DNA from: Flavobacterium nitrogenifigens
Lineage (GTDB): Bacteria; Bacteroidota; Bacteroidia; Flavobacteriales; Flavobacteriaceae
Assembly (NCBI RefSeq): GCF_003254565.1
Contig: NZ_QJRI01000175.1
Span: forward strand, 1 to 64,000
DNA length: 64,000 nucleotides
Reading direction: 5' to 3'
Shown here piece by piece: positions 16,222 to 25,513 of this stretch. A program made the position numbers and the translations under genes. Numbering within the stretch: position 1 is the stretch's first letter; the number at the start of each line of letters is the position of its first letter. The notes beneath the pieces were generated by a model. That model was not told the DNA's origin. It did no database searches and was given only the letters and a program-made list of their open reading frames with translations.

Positions 16222-17493
16222 TTAAACTTCTTCTGATTTCTTCCCAAAATCTTTTGGGAAAGTTAAAAAACGTGATAAAATAAGACCTGGAATTGTAGCT
16301 ATTAAAACCCAAATAAAGAAGTTTCCATAGCCTAAATATTGTTGAATGTAGCCACTTAACATTCCTGGCAGCATCATTCCCATTGCCATAAATCCTGTTG
16401 CCAATGCATAATGTGCAGTTTTTGATTCTCCTTCGGCAACATGGATTAAATACATCATAAATGCCGTAAAACCAAAACCATAGCCAAATTGTTCTAAAAT
16501 AACGACGATATAAATGTAATAAATTGAGGTTGGGTGAAAAAATGCTAATAGAATAAAGCCAATAATTGGTAAATGCATGGCTAAAAACATTGGAAACATC
16601 CATTTGGTAAGGCCATGTCGTGAAATGGCAATTCCTCCCAGAATTCCTCCTAAAGTCAATGCAGCAACTCCAAATGTTCCGTAAATGATTCCAACGGCTT
16701 CGGTGTCTAATCCCATTCCTCCAAGTTCTTTAGAATCTAGTAAAAAAGGACTTAACATTTTTAGCAATTGCGATTCTCCTAATCTGAAAACTAAAACAAA
16801 GGCAAGAATTAATCCGATTTGTTTTTTCTTGAAGAAACTGATAAATATCGTTCCAAAGTTTTGATGTGATGTTTCTTTATTGCTCTCTACAACATTGATT
16901 TCATTTTTTGGTGTGAAAATGAAATTGTAAGCAGTAATAAACATCATCAATAAACCTACACAAATCATGGTATACGACCATGCTTTGGTGTTGTCTCCAA
17001 ATTTATGTTCCAAATATCCGGCAAAAAGTACTACCAAACCGTTTCCTGCAAGCATAGAAAGTCTGTAAAAAGTACTTCTGATTCCGATAAAGAAAGATTG
17101 TTTGTCTTCTGGTAAAACCAATAAATAAAAGCCATCAGTTGCAATATCATTGGAAGCCGAAGCAAAAGCGGCAACCCAGAAAATGGATAATGTCATGATG
17201 AAAAATCCGTTGAGCGGAATCGTGAAACCAACTAGCAGAAAAGCAATCGAAATGATTAATTGCATTAGCAGAAACCATTTTCTCTTGGTTCCGATCAATT
17301 CAATTAGCGGACTCCAAAGCGGTTTAATAACCCACGGCAGATAGAGCAAACTGGTATAGACGCCAATGTCTTCGTTAGAAATTCCTAGATTTTTGTACAT
17401 AATTACCGAAACCGAAATAATTATGGCATACGGTAATCCTGAAGCGAAGTTTAGAAGCGGAATCCAAAACCAAGGTTTGTTATCTGTTTTCAT
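16222..17493 (-). CDS. AmpG-like MFS transporter (muropeptide permease family)
   Basis: A 423-residue transporter with about 12 membrane helices. The N-terminal PWFWIPLLNFASGLPYAIIISV, the AmpG-like loop SASNDIATDGFYLLVLP and GIRSTFYRLSMLAGNGLVVLFAG are as in AmpG proteins, which import GlcNAc-anhydroMurNAc peptides. The stop-start overlap with the upstream GHL10 gene (14 bases) indicates translational coupling. Together with AnmK and a NagZ-like GH3 this supports muropeptide uptake and recycling. Confidence 0.85.
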   Translation of the reverse strand: MKTDNKPWFWIPLLNFASGLPYAIIISVSVIMYKNLGISNEDIGVYTSLLYLPWVIKPLWSPLIELIGTKRKWFLLMQLIISIAFLLVGFTIPLNGFFIMTLSIFWVAAFASASNDIATDGFYLLVLPEDKQSFFIGIRSTFYRLSMLAGNGLVVLFAGYLEHKFGDNTKAWSYTMICVGLLMMFITAYNFIFTPKNEINVVESNKETSHQNFGTIFISFFKKKQIGLILAFVLVFRLGESQLLKMLSPFLLDSKELGGMGLDTEAVGIIYGTFGVAALTLGGILGGIAISRHGLTKWMFPMFLAMHLPIIGFILLAFFHPTSIYYIYIVVILEQFGYGFGFTAFMMYLIHVAEGESKTAHYALATGFMAMGMMLPGMLSGYIQQYLGYGNFFIWVLIATIPGLILSRFLTFPKDFGKKSEEV

Positions 17494-19051
17494 TAGGTTG
17501 ATTTGGTGTATAGTTTTTATAAGGTTTTTTTAGGTCAATAGCAGTTGGAGTACTTTCATTAGCATAATAATCAATAAAAGTTACAGCACAGGCTTTGTAA
17601 AGATTTAGTTTTCCGGCCGCTATTGCGAAAGTAATTTTTCCGTCAACTTCTTTTACCGTTACTTTTTCGATAATTTTTGTAGCATCGTTAATATCGATTT
17701 TCGAAATATGTTCGCCTCCATAAACCACCATATAACGAACCTTTGTATTTAACGGACTTTGGAATGTGAAGTTATATTTAATGCTATCCTTACTATATTC
17801 CAAAACTTTTGGAGTATCGATAATGACGTGTTTTAAATTTGGAACTGCCGCAGGAAGTGCAGGATATTTATATTGGTTTTCTTCTAAATGACGAACTACA
17901 TCAAAGTTTTTGCCCATAAACCATTTTGAACTGAAATAAGCGCTTCCAGAAACATTTTTAAAAGTTCTAAGAAGATCAATCTGATTTGGAATTTCGGTCA
18001 TATAGTTCCAGTTTTTATCACCGTCAGCTCTAATTTTGTAGGTAGCGTGACCGATATAAATAGCTGTATTATTGGAGTTTTCAGACCACCATTTTACCAA
18101 TTTAGAATAAGAAGCTCTCGTATTGTTCATGCTCCAGTATAATTGTGGCAGAATATAATCGATCCATTTTTGATCCATCCAAAGCATTGGATCTGCGTAT
18201 AAATCATCGTAATTTGAAGTAGACTGAGTTTCAGAACCTCTTGGATCTTGATATTTGTTTCGCCAAACTCCAAACGGACTAATTCCGAATTGAACCCAAG
18301 GCTTACTTTCTTTTATAGTGTTTGAAATAGCATGAACAAAATTGCTCACATTGGCACGGCGCCAATCTGAACGGCTTAAGCCTGCGCCATATTTTTGATA
18401 AGAAGCGTTATCATTAAAGACTTTTCCTGGAACAGCGTAAGGATAAAAATAATCGTCAAAATGAATTGCGTCAACATCATATTTGTCAACCACTTCTTTA
18501 ACGACTTTGGTTAAATGCGCCTGAACTTCTGGAAGCGCAGGATCGTAATAGTATTTTCCGCCGTATTCGATCATCCATTCTGGATGTTTAAAAAGATCGT
18601 GGTTTGGACTTAAAAGATTTTTATTCAAATCGAAAGTAGCACGATACGGATTTAGCCAAGCGTGAAATTCAAATCCGCGGTTATGCGCCTGTTCAATCAT
18701 CCAAGCCAAAGTATCGTAATATGGGTTTGGAGCCAAACCTTCTTTTCCTGTCAAAAATCGTGACCAAGGCGCAAATTCTGAAGGATAAATAGCATCGCCC
18801 ACGCTTCTAATCTGAACAATAACAGCGTTATAATTCAGTTTTTTGTAAGCTTCTAAAATTTCAAGATAATCAGCTTTTTCTTTTTCTACGTTGTCTGTCG
18901 CTTTTTGTGGCCAGTCAATGTTTACGACTGTTGCAATCCAGACACCTCTAAATTCATTTTTAGGATGCAGTATTTTTTCCTGAGAAAAAGAATTCCATCC
19001 AAAGAAAAATAAAAATATGATAGAGTATAGTAAGTGCTGATTTTTATGCAT
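17480..19051 (-). CDS. Exported glycosyl-hydrolase-like 10 (GHL10/YngK-type) protein
   Basis: A 523-residue secreted protein. Signal peptide MHKNQHLLYSIIFLFFFGWNSFSQ; GHL10 barrel from about residue 30 to 390 (EFRGVWIATVVNIDWP, FEFHAWLNPYRATFD, VDAIHFDDYFYPY, WVQFGISPFGVWRN, DYILPQLYWSMNN); then a C-terminal Ig/Fn3-like sheet domain (about 405-510). The conserved HFDDYFYP is the usual family core with acidic residues. The family is thought to act on peptidoglycan or other polysaccharide, but its chemistry is not well established. Start 19051 is preferred over the in-frame ATG at 19069 because it gives the shorter signal. Confidence 0.85.
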   Translation of the reverse strand: MHKNQHLLYSIIFLFFFGWNSFSQEKILHPKNEFRGVWIATVVNIDWPQKATDNVEKEKADYLEILEAYKKLNYNAVIVQIRSVGDAIYPSEFAPWSRFLTGKEGLAPNPYYDTLAWMIEQAHNRGFEFHAWLNPYRATFDLNKNLLSPNHDLFKHPEWMIEYGGKYYYDPALPEVQAHLTKVVKEVVDKYDVDAIHFDDYFYPYAVPGKVFNDNASYQKYGAGLSRSDWRRANVSNFVHAISNTIKESKPWVQFGISPFGVWRNKYQDPRGSETQSTSNYDDLYADPMLWMDQKWIDYILPQLYWSMNNTRASYSKLVKWWSENSNNTAIYIGHATYKIRADGDKNWNYMTEIPNQIDLLRTFKNVSGSAYFSSKWFMGKNFDVVRHLEENQYKYPALPAAVPNLKHVIIDTPKVLEYSKDSIKYNFTFQSPLNTKVRYMVVYGGEHISKIDINDATKIIEKVTVKEVDGKITFAIAAGKLNLYKACAVTFIDYYANESTPTAIDLKKPYKNYTPNQPNENR

Positions 19052-19115
19052 TTCAATCTTTTTAAACAAAAACCAAAAATAGTTTTTTTAGCTGATTATA
19101 ATTAATAACGTTGGG

Positions 19116-19309
19116 TTTTTTCCGCCACGAATTCACGAATTATTTTTTTTCAAAGTTTTTCCGCCACGAATTCACGAATTATTTTTTTCAAAGTTTTTCC
19201 GCCACGAATTCACGAATTTTATTTTTTCAAAGTTTTTCCGCCACGAATTCACGAATTATTTTTTTCAAAGTTTTTCCGCCATGAATTCACGAATTATTTT
19301 TTTTCAAAG
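19116..19309. repeat. Five-unit tandem repeat, 38-39 bp period
   Basis: Five copies of CCGCCACGAATTCACGAATT begin at 19122, 19161, 19199, 19238 and 19276 (the last with one C-to-T change). They are separated by near-identical T-rich linkers ending CAAAGTTTTT. An inverted single copy lies at 19379-19396, and TTAATAACGTT flanks the array at about 19103 and about 19345. This fills the 350-base gap between the GHL10 and anmK genes. No ORF, and no CRISPR-like unique spacers. Confidence 0.93.
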
Positions 19310-19402
19310 ATTAAATATAATCCAAGTAATTACAATTCGTTTAATTAATAACGTTTTTTCCGCATAGATTTTTAAATAAATTCGTGAATTCGTGGCTATC
19401 TT

Positions 19403-20611
19403 TTAATCTGGGAAAGAAATTTTCCCCATGGTTACTGATGGAATTCCTTTTTGTGAACCAAAATTGTAATTTCCGCCTGCAACCGTTTCATTAGCCAAAA
19501 CAGCAAATAAAACCGCTTCTTTTGCATCGCCTGAAATTCCGAGAACGTCGCTTTTTTCAAATTTACAAGACAATAATTCCTGTAACCACTTCACCAATAA
19601 CGGATTTCGAGCGCCACCGCCAGACATATAAACTGTAAACTCTTCGATTGGTGTTTTAGTATTTTCTACAACAAACAAAACCGCTTCGGCAATCGTTTCT
19701 GCACTCAGACGTGTTAAAGTGGCCAGCAAATCTGGTGCCGAAATATTCTGTAAGCCTAGTTTTACCAAAGCCGAATTCACAAATTCATGATTAAACAATT
19801 CCTGACCGATTGTTTTTGGAAAGCTTTGTTTGAAGAAAGGATCACTTTTTAATTCGCTTAAAAGTTCCTGATTTACAGTTCCCTTTTTAGCAATTTCGGC
19901 GTCTTTGTCGAAACTTTTTTCTGGGAAAAATTGTTTGGTAAAAATATCGATTAAAGTATTTGCGGTTCCCGTATCGGTTACAAAGACTTCTTCGGCGTTT
20001 TGAGAAGCGGGCAAATAAGTGAAATTGGCGATTCCTCCCATGTTAAGCATAATTCGGTTTTCTCCTTTTTTGCTGAATAATAAATAATCGCCATAAACAG
20101 CCAAAGGCGCGCCTTCGCCACCCGCAGCAACGTGTTTTTGTCTGAAATCTGATAAAGTGATAATTCCCGTTTTTACCGCAATATGATCGCCGTCTCCAAT
20201 CTGTAAAGTCGCATTTGGAAATTTTTCCTGCTGATGCAAAAACTTTGGCGCGTGCAGAACCGTTTGTCCGTGCGAAGCAATCAAATCGACTTCGGTTGCG
20301 GGAATATTCCATTTTGCTAGACAATCATTAATCATTCCTGCATGTAAATCAGCGATCCATTCGTTTAATAAAACCAAATGCTGAAAATCGATTGTTTTCT
20401 GCGCAAATACTTTTCTAATCTCGGTTTTAATATCGTCGTTGTAGTCGATGGTTTCAAACTGCTGGATTTTGACAACCGTATTTCCACCTTCGCCCGAAAC
20501 TTCACACATTGCTAAGTCAAGTCCGTCAAGTGAAGTTCCTGACATTAAACCGAGTATTTTTCGGGTTTCTTTTTGAGCTATATTGTAGAGGGCTTTTATA
20601 TTTTTATTCAT
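19403..20611 (-). CDS. anmK: Anhydro-N-acetylmuramic acid kinase
   Basis: A 402-residue sugar kinase. It has GLMSGTSLDGLDLAMCEV at residues 21-38 (phosphate-binding loop), SHGQTVLHAP, LQIGDGDHIA, LNMGGIANFTYLP, VTDTGTANTLID and YMSGGGARNPLL, all typical of AnmK. It hydrates and phosphorylates anhydroMurNAc to MurNAc-6-phosphate in the cytoplasm. It is a little longer than the roughly 370-residue E. coli enzyme. It heads the minus-strand peptidoglycan-recycling run but is separated from GHL10 by the tandem-repeat array, so it may have its own promoter. Confidence 0.95.
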   Translation of the reverse strand: MNKNIKALYNIAQKETRKILGLMSGTSLDGLDLAMCEVSGEGGNTVVKIQQFETIDYNDDIKTEIRKVFAQKTIDFQHLVLLNEWIADLHAGMINDCLAKWNIPATEVDLIASHGQTVLHAPKFLHQQEKFPNATLQIGDGDHIAVKTGIITLSDFRQKHVAAGGEGAPLAVYGDYLLFSKKGENRIMLNMGGIANFTYLPASQNAEEVFVTDTGTANTLIDIFTKQFFPEKSFDKDAEIAKKGTVNQELLSELKSDPFFKQSFPKTIGQELFNHEFVNSALVKLGLQNISAPDLLATLTRLSAETIAEAVLFVVENTKTPIEEFTVYMSGGGARNPLLVKWLQELLSCKFEKSDVLGISGDAKEAVLFAVLANETVAGGNYNFGSQKGIPSVTMGKISFPD

Positions 20612-20721
20612 TTTGATGGAATGCTTTTTTGATAATGCTAAAATGGGATTTATTTGGGGATAAATTTAGAAAAAAGTGATTTTATTGGTTTACTTTATTT
20701 ATGAATGATTTTTTAATCCGA

Positions 20722-20814
20722 TAGCGCGGATTTGCAATCCGTGCCCGCAAAGATTGGACACAATATAAGTTAAGAAGGATATGCTTTGTGGGCACGGATT
20801 GCAAATCCGCGCTA
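20722..20814. repeat. 31-bp inverted repeat (AGCGCGGATTTGCAATCCG-type)
   Basis: Arms 20722-20752 and 20784-20814 are inverted copies with one mismatch, around a 31-base centre. Each arm contains the smaller palindrome GGATTTGCAATCC. It is GC-rich against an AT-rich background and lies between the divergent anmK and the hypothetical gene at 20871. A REP- or MITE-like element is likely. Confidence 0.88.
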
Positions 20815-20870
20815 ACGTTGTGCTATTATGGTTGTAAATCAAATAAATTCAATTTACATTTGATTTAATT

Positions 20871-21305
20871 ATGATCGAAAAAATCTTAACCGACTACATC
20901 ACATTTATCAGAAGCTTCGAAGCTTTATTAAAAGATAAATACCAAAAAGACATAAATCCATGTTCGTTTTCAATTACTTTCTTTGAAAGATTAGGTTCAA
21001 TTAACGGTATTGAATATTATTTTCATGGAAGTGGATGCACCGTCAAAAAAGATGGAATTATTTATACTTATGATATTTCAATAAATGAAATTACTTTCAC
21101 ACAATGGGATCTTACAGAGCTTATTAGAACTCATCCAGAATATCAGAAACTAAATTATAGTGAAGATTACATCGAGTATGAACTTTACCAACTTATAAAT
21201 AAAGGAATTTTAGAATGGTTGACTTTCGAAAGAATTGAAGGAAAAGCTTTTGGATGTGTTTTTAAATGTTATAGAGTTGTTCAGGAATCGTTTTTTCTTC
21301 AATGA
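20871..21305 (+). CDS. Hypothetical protein (possibly DUF6896-like)
   Basis: A 144-residue soluble alpha/beta protein, with no signal peptide or membrane segment. It contains GIEYYFHGSGCTVKKDG and a second cysteine pair near the C-terminus (FGCVFKCYRV). The HGSGC motif brings to mind DUF6896 proteins, some of which are immunity-like, but this is a memory-level match. It has no operon partner; a putative structured RNA begins 18 bases after its stop on the same strand. Confidence 0.65.
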   Translation: MIEKILTDYITFIRSFEALLKDKYQKDINPCSFSITFFERLGSINGIEYYFHGSGCTVKKDGIIYTYDISINEITFTQWDLTELIRTHPEYQKLNYSEDYIEYELYQLINKGILEWLTFERIEGKAFGCVFKCYRVVQESFFLQ

Positions 21306-21323
21306 ACCTTCTTATGAAACCAA

Positions 21324-21405
21324 GTGCCCTAGCCCTGATGGAAGCGGCATCCTTTTGTGGTGGGGTTCACCACAAAAGATATAGCGGACAGCAGGAATAG
21401 CTTCT
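21324..21405 (+). ncRNA. Putative structured RNA element, copy 1 (compact form)
   Basis: Begins GTGCCCTAGCCCTGAT, then GGAAGCGG. An 11-bp hairpin CTTTTGTGGTG / CACCACAAAAG (21352-21378) forms the middle, and it ends AGCGGACAGCAGGAATAGCTTCT. GAAGC near the start can pair with GCTTC at the end. The same two ends recur on the minus strand at 34965-35116 around a quite different and longer middle, so this is a family and not chance. It may be the Flavo-1 RNA or a similar flavobacterial motif; I cannot verify that here. Confidence 0.6.
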
Positions 21406-21415
21406 GAAAAATATC

Positions 21416-22297
21416 TTATTTGATTGGCCACCCAAATTTTAAAATATGTTGTATAAAGTCTTCGGCTTCTTTGTTGGTTTCGATTACATAATCATATAAA
21501 GAAAAATCAACACTGGGTTCTTTTGTAACGGTTGCAAATTTGATGTTTTCATTTGAAAATTCGATTGCTAATTTATGTTCGAAATTTTCTGGAAAACAAT
21601 CAATTTCATAAATCTGAAATTCGTTGAAGGCTTCGTAAAAGGTTATTTGTGAGCCAAATATGGTTTTTAAGTAATCCTTGAAGTTTTCTACATTTATTTC
21701 TCCTGTATTAGAACGATCTTTTGATGCATTTTCTTGTTTTTTGTCAAATACAAAATCAGAGAAAAGTAATGCAGATAAGATAATATTTAGAGACCAGACA
21801 GAACAGATAAATGAAAATCCATAATAATAAAGGTCATAGTCTTTTTTTATATAGGTTATGCTAAAACCTGCGATGAAAATTAAAATGGTTATAAAACTTA
21901 TGCTAGCAGTAGGTTTTAGATTAAAGCATAGTCTTAAAGTGATTAACTGAATGGATAGATAGATAATTAAGACTGCAAGAAAAGCAAAGACCTCAATTCC
22001 GAAACTGAATATGAGCATTGCGAAATAAAAGAGACAAAATGCTAATCCTATGAAAAAGAATATAATAGTCATAGCTAGAAAATTGCGAATGAATTTTCTA
22101 TAAAAACAACAATGAAAAATGCCTAAAAAAACGCAATAAATTACATACGAATTAATAAATGACCTATTTGTTATTTTGTTCTCAAGATAAGAGGTTCCAA
22201 AAAATAAGAGCAGGTTTAGTAGAATTCCAAACAAAATAAAAAAAGAAATTCTTTTGAATAATTTGTCTGTTTGAATGTCGAAAAAATGATCTCCCAT
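21416..22297 (-). CDS. Hypothetical multi-pass membrane protein
   Basis: A 293-residue protein with about six hydrophobic segments between residues 16 and 180, followed by a soluble C-terminal domain of about 110 residues (TGEINVENFKDYLKTIFG ... FIQHILKFGWPIK). No family recognised. It has no same-strand neighbour within 100 bases, and its 3' end faces the structured RNA at 21324-21405. Confidence 0.7.
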   Translation of the reverse strand: MGDHFFDIQTDKLFKRISFFILFGILLNLLLFFGTSYLENKITNRSFINSYVIYCVFLGIFHCCFYRKFIRNFLAMTIIFFFIGLAFCLFYFAMLIFSFGIEVFAFLAVLIIYLSIQLITLRLCFNLKPTASISFITILIFIAGFSITYIKKDYDLYYYGFSFICSVWSLNIILSALLFSDFVFDKKQENASKDRSNTGEINVENFKDYLKTIFGSQITFYEAFNEFQIYEIDCFPENFEHKLAIEFSNENIKFATVTKEPSVDFSLYDYVIETNKEAEDFIQHILKFGWPIK

Positions 22298-22505
22298 TTA
22301 GATGTTTTTGAATTTGAAGATAATATTACGAATAAAATAAATAAGTAAAAAAATCTTTGACATTCTAAATCTTTGAATATCTATTTCGACACAAATCCGC
22401 ACTATCGTTACTAGTGTCAATTGAATGTAAATTCCAAATTCCAACTCCAAAAACAATCACAAAAAAACCTTGGAACCTTAGAACCTCAGAACCTAAAAAA
22501 ATAAG

Positions 22506-22513
22506 TATTTTTG
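22506..22513 (+). promoter_or_regulatory. -7 element for the FAD/Fe-S oxidase gene
   Basis: TATTTTTG matches TAnnTTTG, 20 bases before the ATG at 22534. The -33 region is masked by a CCTTAGAACCTCAGAACC-type repeat and no TTG at proper spacing was found. Confidence 0.45.
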
Positions 22514-22533
22514 TGAAATCATATTCAGAAAAA

Positions 22534-25440
22534 ATGTTACTACTTAACGATTTAGAGCAATTAGCCAGCGAACTCGAAGGCACACTTTTATACGATGATC
22601 TTCATAAAACACTTTATTCGACAGATGCGTCGGTGTATCGGATTCGGCCAAATGCAGTGGCTTTGCCTAAATCTACGGCCGATATTAGCAAGTTAATTCG
22701 CTTTGCGGGAGAACATAATATTTCGATTACGCCAAGAACAGCAGGAACTTCACTTGCGGGACAAGCAGTAGGAGACGGACTTGTGGTAGATGTTTCGAAA
22801 CATTTTACCAAAATATTAGGTTACGATGCTGAGAAAAAAACGGTTACGGTTCAGCCTGGCGTAATTCGCGATGAATTGAATTTATTTTTGAAACCTTACG
22901 GAGTATTTTTTGCTCCAATTACATCAACTTCAAACCGCGCCATGATTGGCGGAATGGTAGGAAATAATTCGTCTGGAACCACTTCGATTCGTTATGGCGT
23001 TACGCGCGATAAAATTGCTGAGGTAAAAGCGATTTTGAGTGACGGAACTGAAGTGGCTTTTGGCGAATTGACTTCGGCCGAATTTATAGAGAAAACCAAA
23101 GGCGATACTTTAGAAAATAAAATTTACAAAACGATTTACGACGAGCTTACTATAAAAGAAGCTCAGGAAGAAATTATAAAAGAGTTTCCGAAACCAGAAA
23201 TTCACAGACGAAATACAGGTTATGCAGTTGATATTCTGTTAAAATCAGAATTATTTGGCGGAATTGAACCTACAATAAATCTAGGGAAACTGCTTTGCGG
23301 AAGTGAAGGAACTTTGGCCTTTACAACCGAAATTACTTTAAAAGTTGACGATTTGCCGCCACCTCACAGTATTATGGTTGTGGCGCATTATCATACGATT
23401 CAGGAATCTTTGGAATCTGTTGTCGTAGCAATGAAACATCATTTATACACTTGCGAAATGATCGACGACACGATTTTGGATTGTACCAAAACCAATCGTG
23501 AACATATTAAAAATCGTTTCTTTTTGGTTGGCGAACCAAAAGCGATTATGCTTTTTGAAGTGGCTTCGCATAATCTTGAAGATGCAGAAAATCAAGCAAA
23601 CGCTTTAATTGCCGATTTAGAGAAACATAATTTTGGATATGCTAGCGTTAAATTATTTGGAGCTGATATTGACAAAGCCAATGAATTGAGAAAAGCGGGT
23701 CTTGGACTTTTAGGAAGTATTGTAGGCGACGACAAAGCAGCCGATTCGATTGAAGATACAGCGGTAGAATTAAGCGATTTGCCAGCTTATATTGCGGAGT
23801 TTTCTGCAATGATGTTGCGTCACGGACAGGAAGCGATTTATTATGCGCATGCGGGTGCGGGAGAATTGCACTTGCGTCCGGTTTTGAATTTGAAGAAAAC
23901 GGAAGATCTAAAATTATTTAGAACCATAGCGACAGAAGTAGCGCATTTGGTAAAAAAATATAGAGGCTCGTTAAGCGGTGAACACGGCGACGGAATTGTG
24001 CGCGGAGAGTTTATTCCGTTTATGATTGGTGATAAAAATTACGAATTGCTGAAAAGAATCAAATTGGCGTTTGACCCGAATTCGGTTTTAAATATCGGGA
24101 AGATTGTTAACGCCTTGAAAATGGACGAAAATCATCGTGTAGTTTCGGGTAGAGTAGAACCAGATATTAAAACGTTTCAGGATTTTTCAGATAGTTTGGG
24201 GATTTTGCGTGCAGCTGAAAAATGCAACGGTTCTGGCGATTGTAGAAAAATGCCATCGGCAGGCGGAGCGATGTGTCCAAGTTATCGTGCGACTAGAAAC
24301 GAGAAAGAAACAACTCGTGCAAGAGCAAACGCTTTACGCGAATATTTGACCTATTCTGAAAAAGAAAACAAATTTGACCAGAAAGAATTATATGAAGTTT
24401 TTGAGTTGTGTGTAAGCTGTAAAGCGTGCGCGAGCGAATGTCCGAGTAATGTTGACGTTGCCACTCTAAAAGCCGAATTTTTGTATCAATATCAAAAAGC
24501 AAACGGTTTCTCGACTAGAAATAAGATTTTTGCCAACAATGCAAAATTGAACAAAATGGGAAGCAAATTCCCTGCGATTACGAATTTTATTTCGAATCAG
24601 TCTTTGGTAAAAAAAACAGTGGGAATTGCGCCAGAAAGACAAGTTCCGTTATTGGCGAAAAAGACTTTTAGAAAATGGTATCAAAACAATAAACCTGCTT
24701 TATCAGATTTTCCAAATGGGAAATTGTATCTGTTTGTGGATGAATTTACGAATTACTATGATGTAAATATCGGAATTGATGCTTTTGAATTATTGACGAA
24801 ATTAGGTTATCAGGTTTTGGTTGTAGATCATGAAGAAAGTGGTAGAACGTATCTTTCAAAAGGATTTTTGGAAGAAGCTAAAAAGATCACGGATATCAAT
24901 GTCAATATTTTCAAGGATTTAATTTCAAGCAATACGCCTTTAATCGGAATTGAACCTTCGGCGATTTTGACTTTTAGGGATGAATATTTGCGATTGGCAT
25001 CGGATAAAGAAAATGCAGAACGTATTTCGCAAAATGCTTTTACGATTGAAGAATTCTTCAAAAAAGAAATCATAGACGGTAAAATCACTTCGGATTCATT
25101 CTCAGAAGAAACCAAAGAAATTAAAATTCACGGACATTGCCACCAGAAATCTTTGAGTTCGGTTGAAGCGACTTTTGCGATGCTGAATCTTCCTAAAAAT
25201 AACACAGTTACAATTTACAATTCGGGCTGTTGCGGAATGGCGGGTTCGTTTGGATACGAAAAAGAACATTATCAGGTAAGTATGCAAATGGGAGAGGATA
25301 CGCTTTTCCCAAAAGTGCGTAATACGTCTGAAAACGTAAAAATCGCCGCTGCAGGAACGAGCTGTCGTCATCAAATTTATGACGGAACAAAACGCGAGGC
25401 GCAACATCCGGTTAGTATTTTGAGAAACTGTTTGCGTTGA
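22534..25440 (+). CDS. FAD-linked oxidase fused to Fe-S/CCG domains (D-lactate/glycolate dehydrogenase-like)
   Basis: A 968-residue fusion. Residues about 40-215 bind FAD (ITPRTAGTSLAGQAVGDGLVVDVSK, TSNRAMIGGMVGNNSSGTTSIRYG). About 290-560 is the FAD-oxidase C-terminal domain (YYAHAGAGELHLRPVLN, GSLSGEHGDGIVRGEF). A 4Fe-4S ferredoxin region follows (CNGSGDCRKMPSAGGAMCPSY near 570 and CVSCKACASECPSNVD near 630), then a CCG-type domain (HGHCHQKSL, GCCGMAGSFGYE). Such proteins oxidise D-lactate or D-2-hydroxyglutarate-like acids and pass electrons to the quinone pool. The start at 22534 is chosen because the frame upstream is repeat DNA. Confidence 0.9.
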   Translation: MLLLNDLEQLASELEGTLLYDDLHKTLYSTDASVYRIRPNAVALPKSTADISKLIRFAGEHNISITPRTAGTSLAGQAVGDGLVVDVSKHFTKILGYDAEKKTVTVQPGVIRDELNLFLKPYGVFFAPITSTSNRAMIGGMVGNNSSGTTSIRYGVTRDKIAEVKAILSDGTEVAFGELTSAEFIEKTKGDTLENKIYKTIYDELTIKEAQEEIIKEFPKPEIHRRNTGYAVDILLKSELFGGIEPTINLGKLLCGSEGTLAFTTEITLKVDDLPPPHSIMVVAHYHTIQESLESVVVAMKHHLYTCEMIDDTILDCTKTNREHIKNRFFLVGEPKAIMLFEVASHNLEDAENQANALIADLEKHNFGYASVKLFGADIDKANELRKAGLGLLGSIVGDDKAADSIEDTAVELSDLPAYIAEFSAMMLRHGQEAIYYAHAGAGELHLRPVLNLKKTEDLKLFRTIATEVAHLVKKYRGSLSGEHGDGIVRGEFIPFMIGDKNYELLKRIKLAFDPNSVLNIGKIVNALKMDENHRVVSGRVEPDIKTFQDFSDSLGILRAAEKCNGSGDCRKMPSAGGAMCPSYRATRNEKETTRARANALREYLTYSEKENKFDQKELYEVFELCVSCKACASECPSNVDVATLKAEFLYQYQKANGFSTRNKIFANNAKLNKMGSKFPAITNFISNQSLVKKTVGIAPERQVPLLAKKTFRKWYQNNKPALSDFPNGKLYLFVDEFTNYYDVNIGIDAFELLTKLGYQVLVVDHEESGRTYLSKGFLEEAKKITDINVNIFKDLISSNTPLIGIEPSAILTFRDEYLRLASDKENAERISQNAFTIEEFFKKEIIDGKITSDSFSEETKEIKIHGHCHQKSLSSVEATFAMLNLPKNNTVTIYNSGCCGMAGSFGYEKEHYQVSMQMGEDTLFPKVRNTSENVKIAAAGTSCRHQIYDGTKREAQHPVSILRNCLR

Positions 25441-25513
25441 GAAATGGCACGCTGATGAAACGGATTCACTTCGTGAAAACGCGGATTAATACGGATTTTT
25501 TATTTTACGTTTA

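Noticed and set aside
19116..19309. Possible CRISPR array (regularly spaced 20-base repeats)
   Set aside because: The spacers are near-identical T-rich linkers of 18-19 bases, not unique, and no cas gene is near. It is a tandem repeat.
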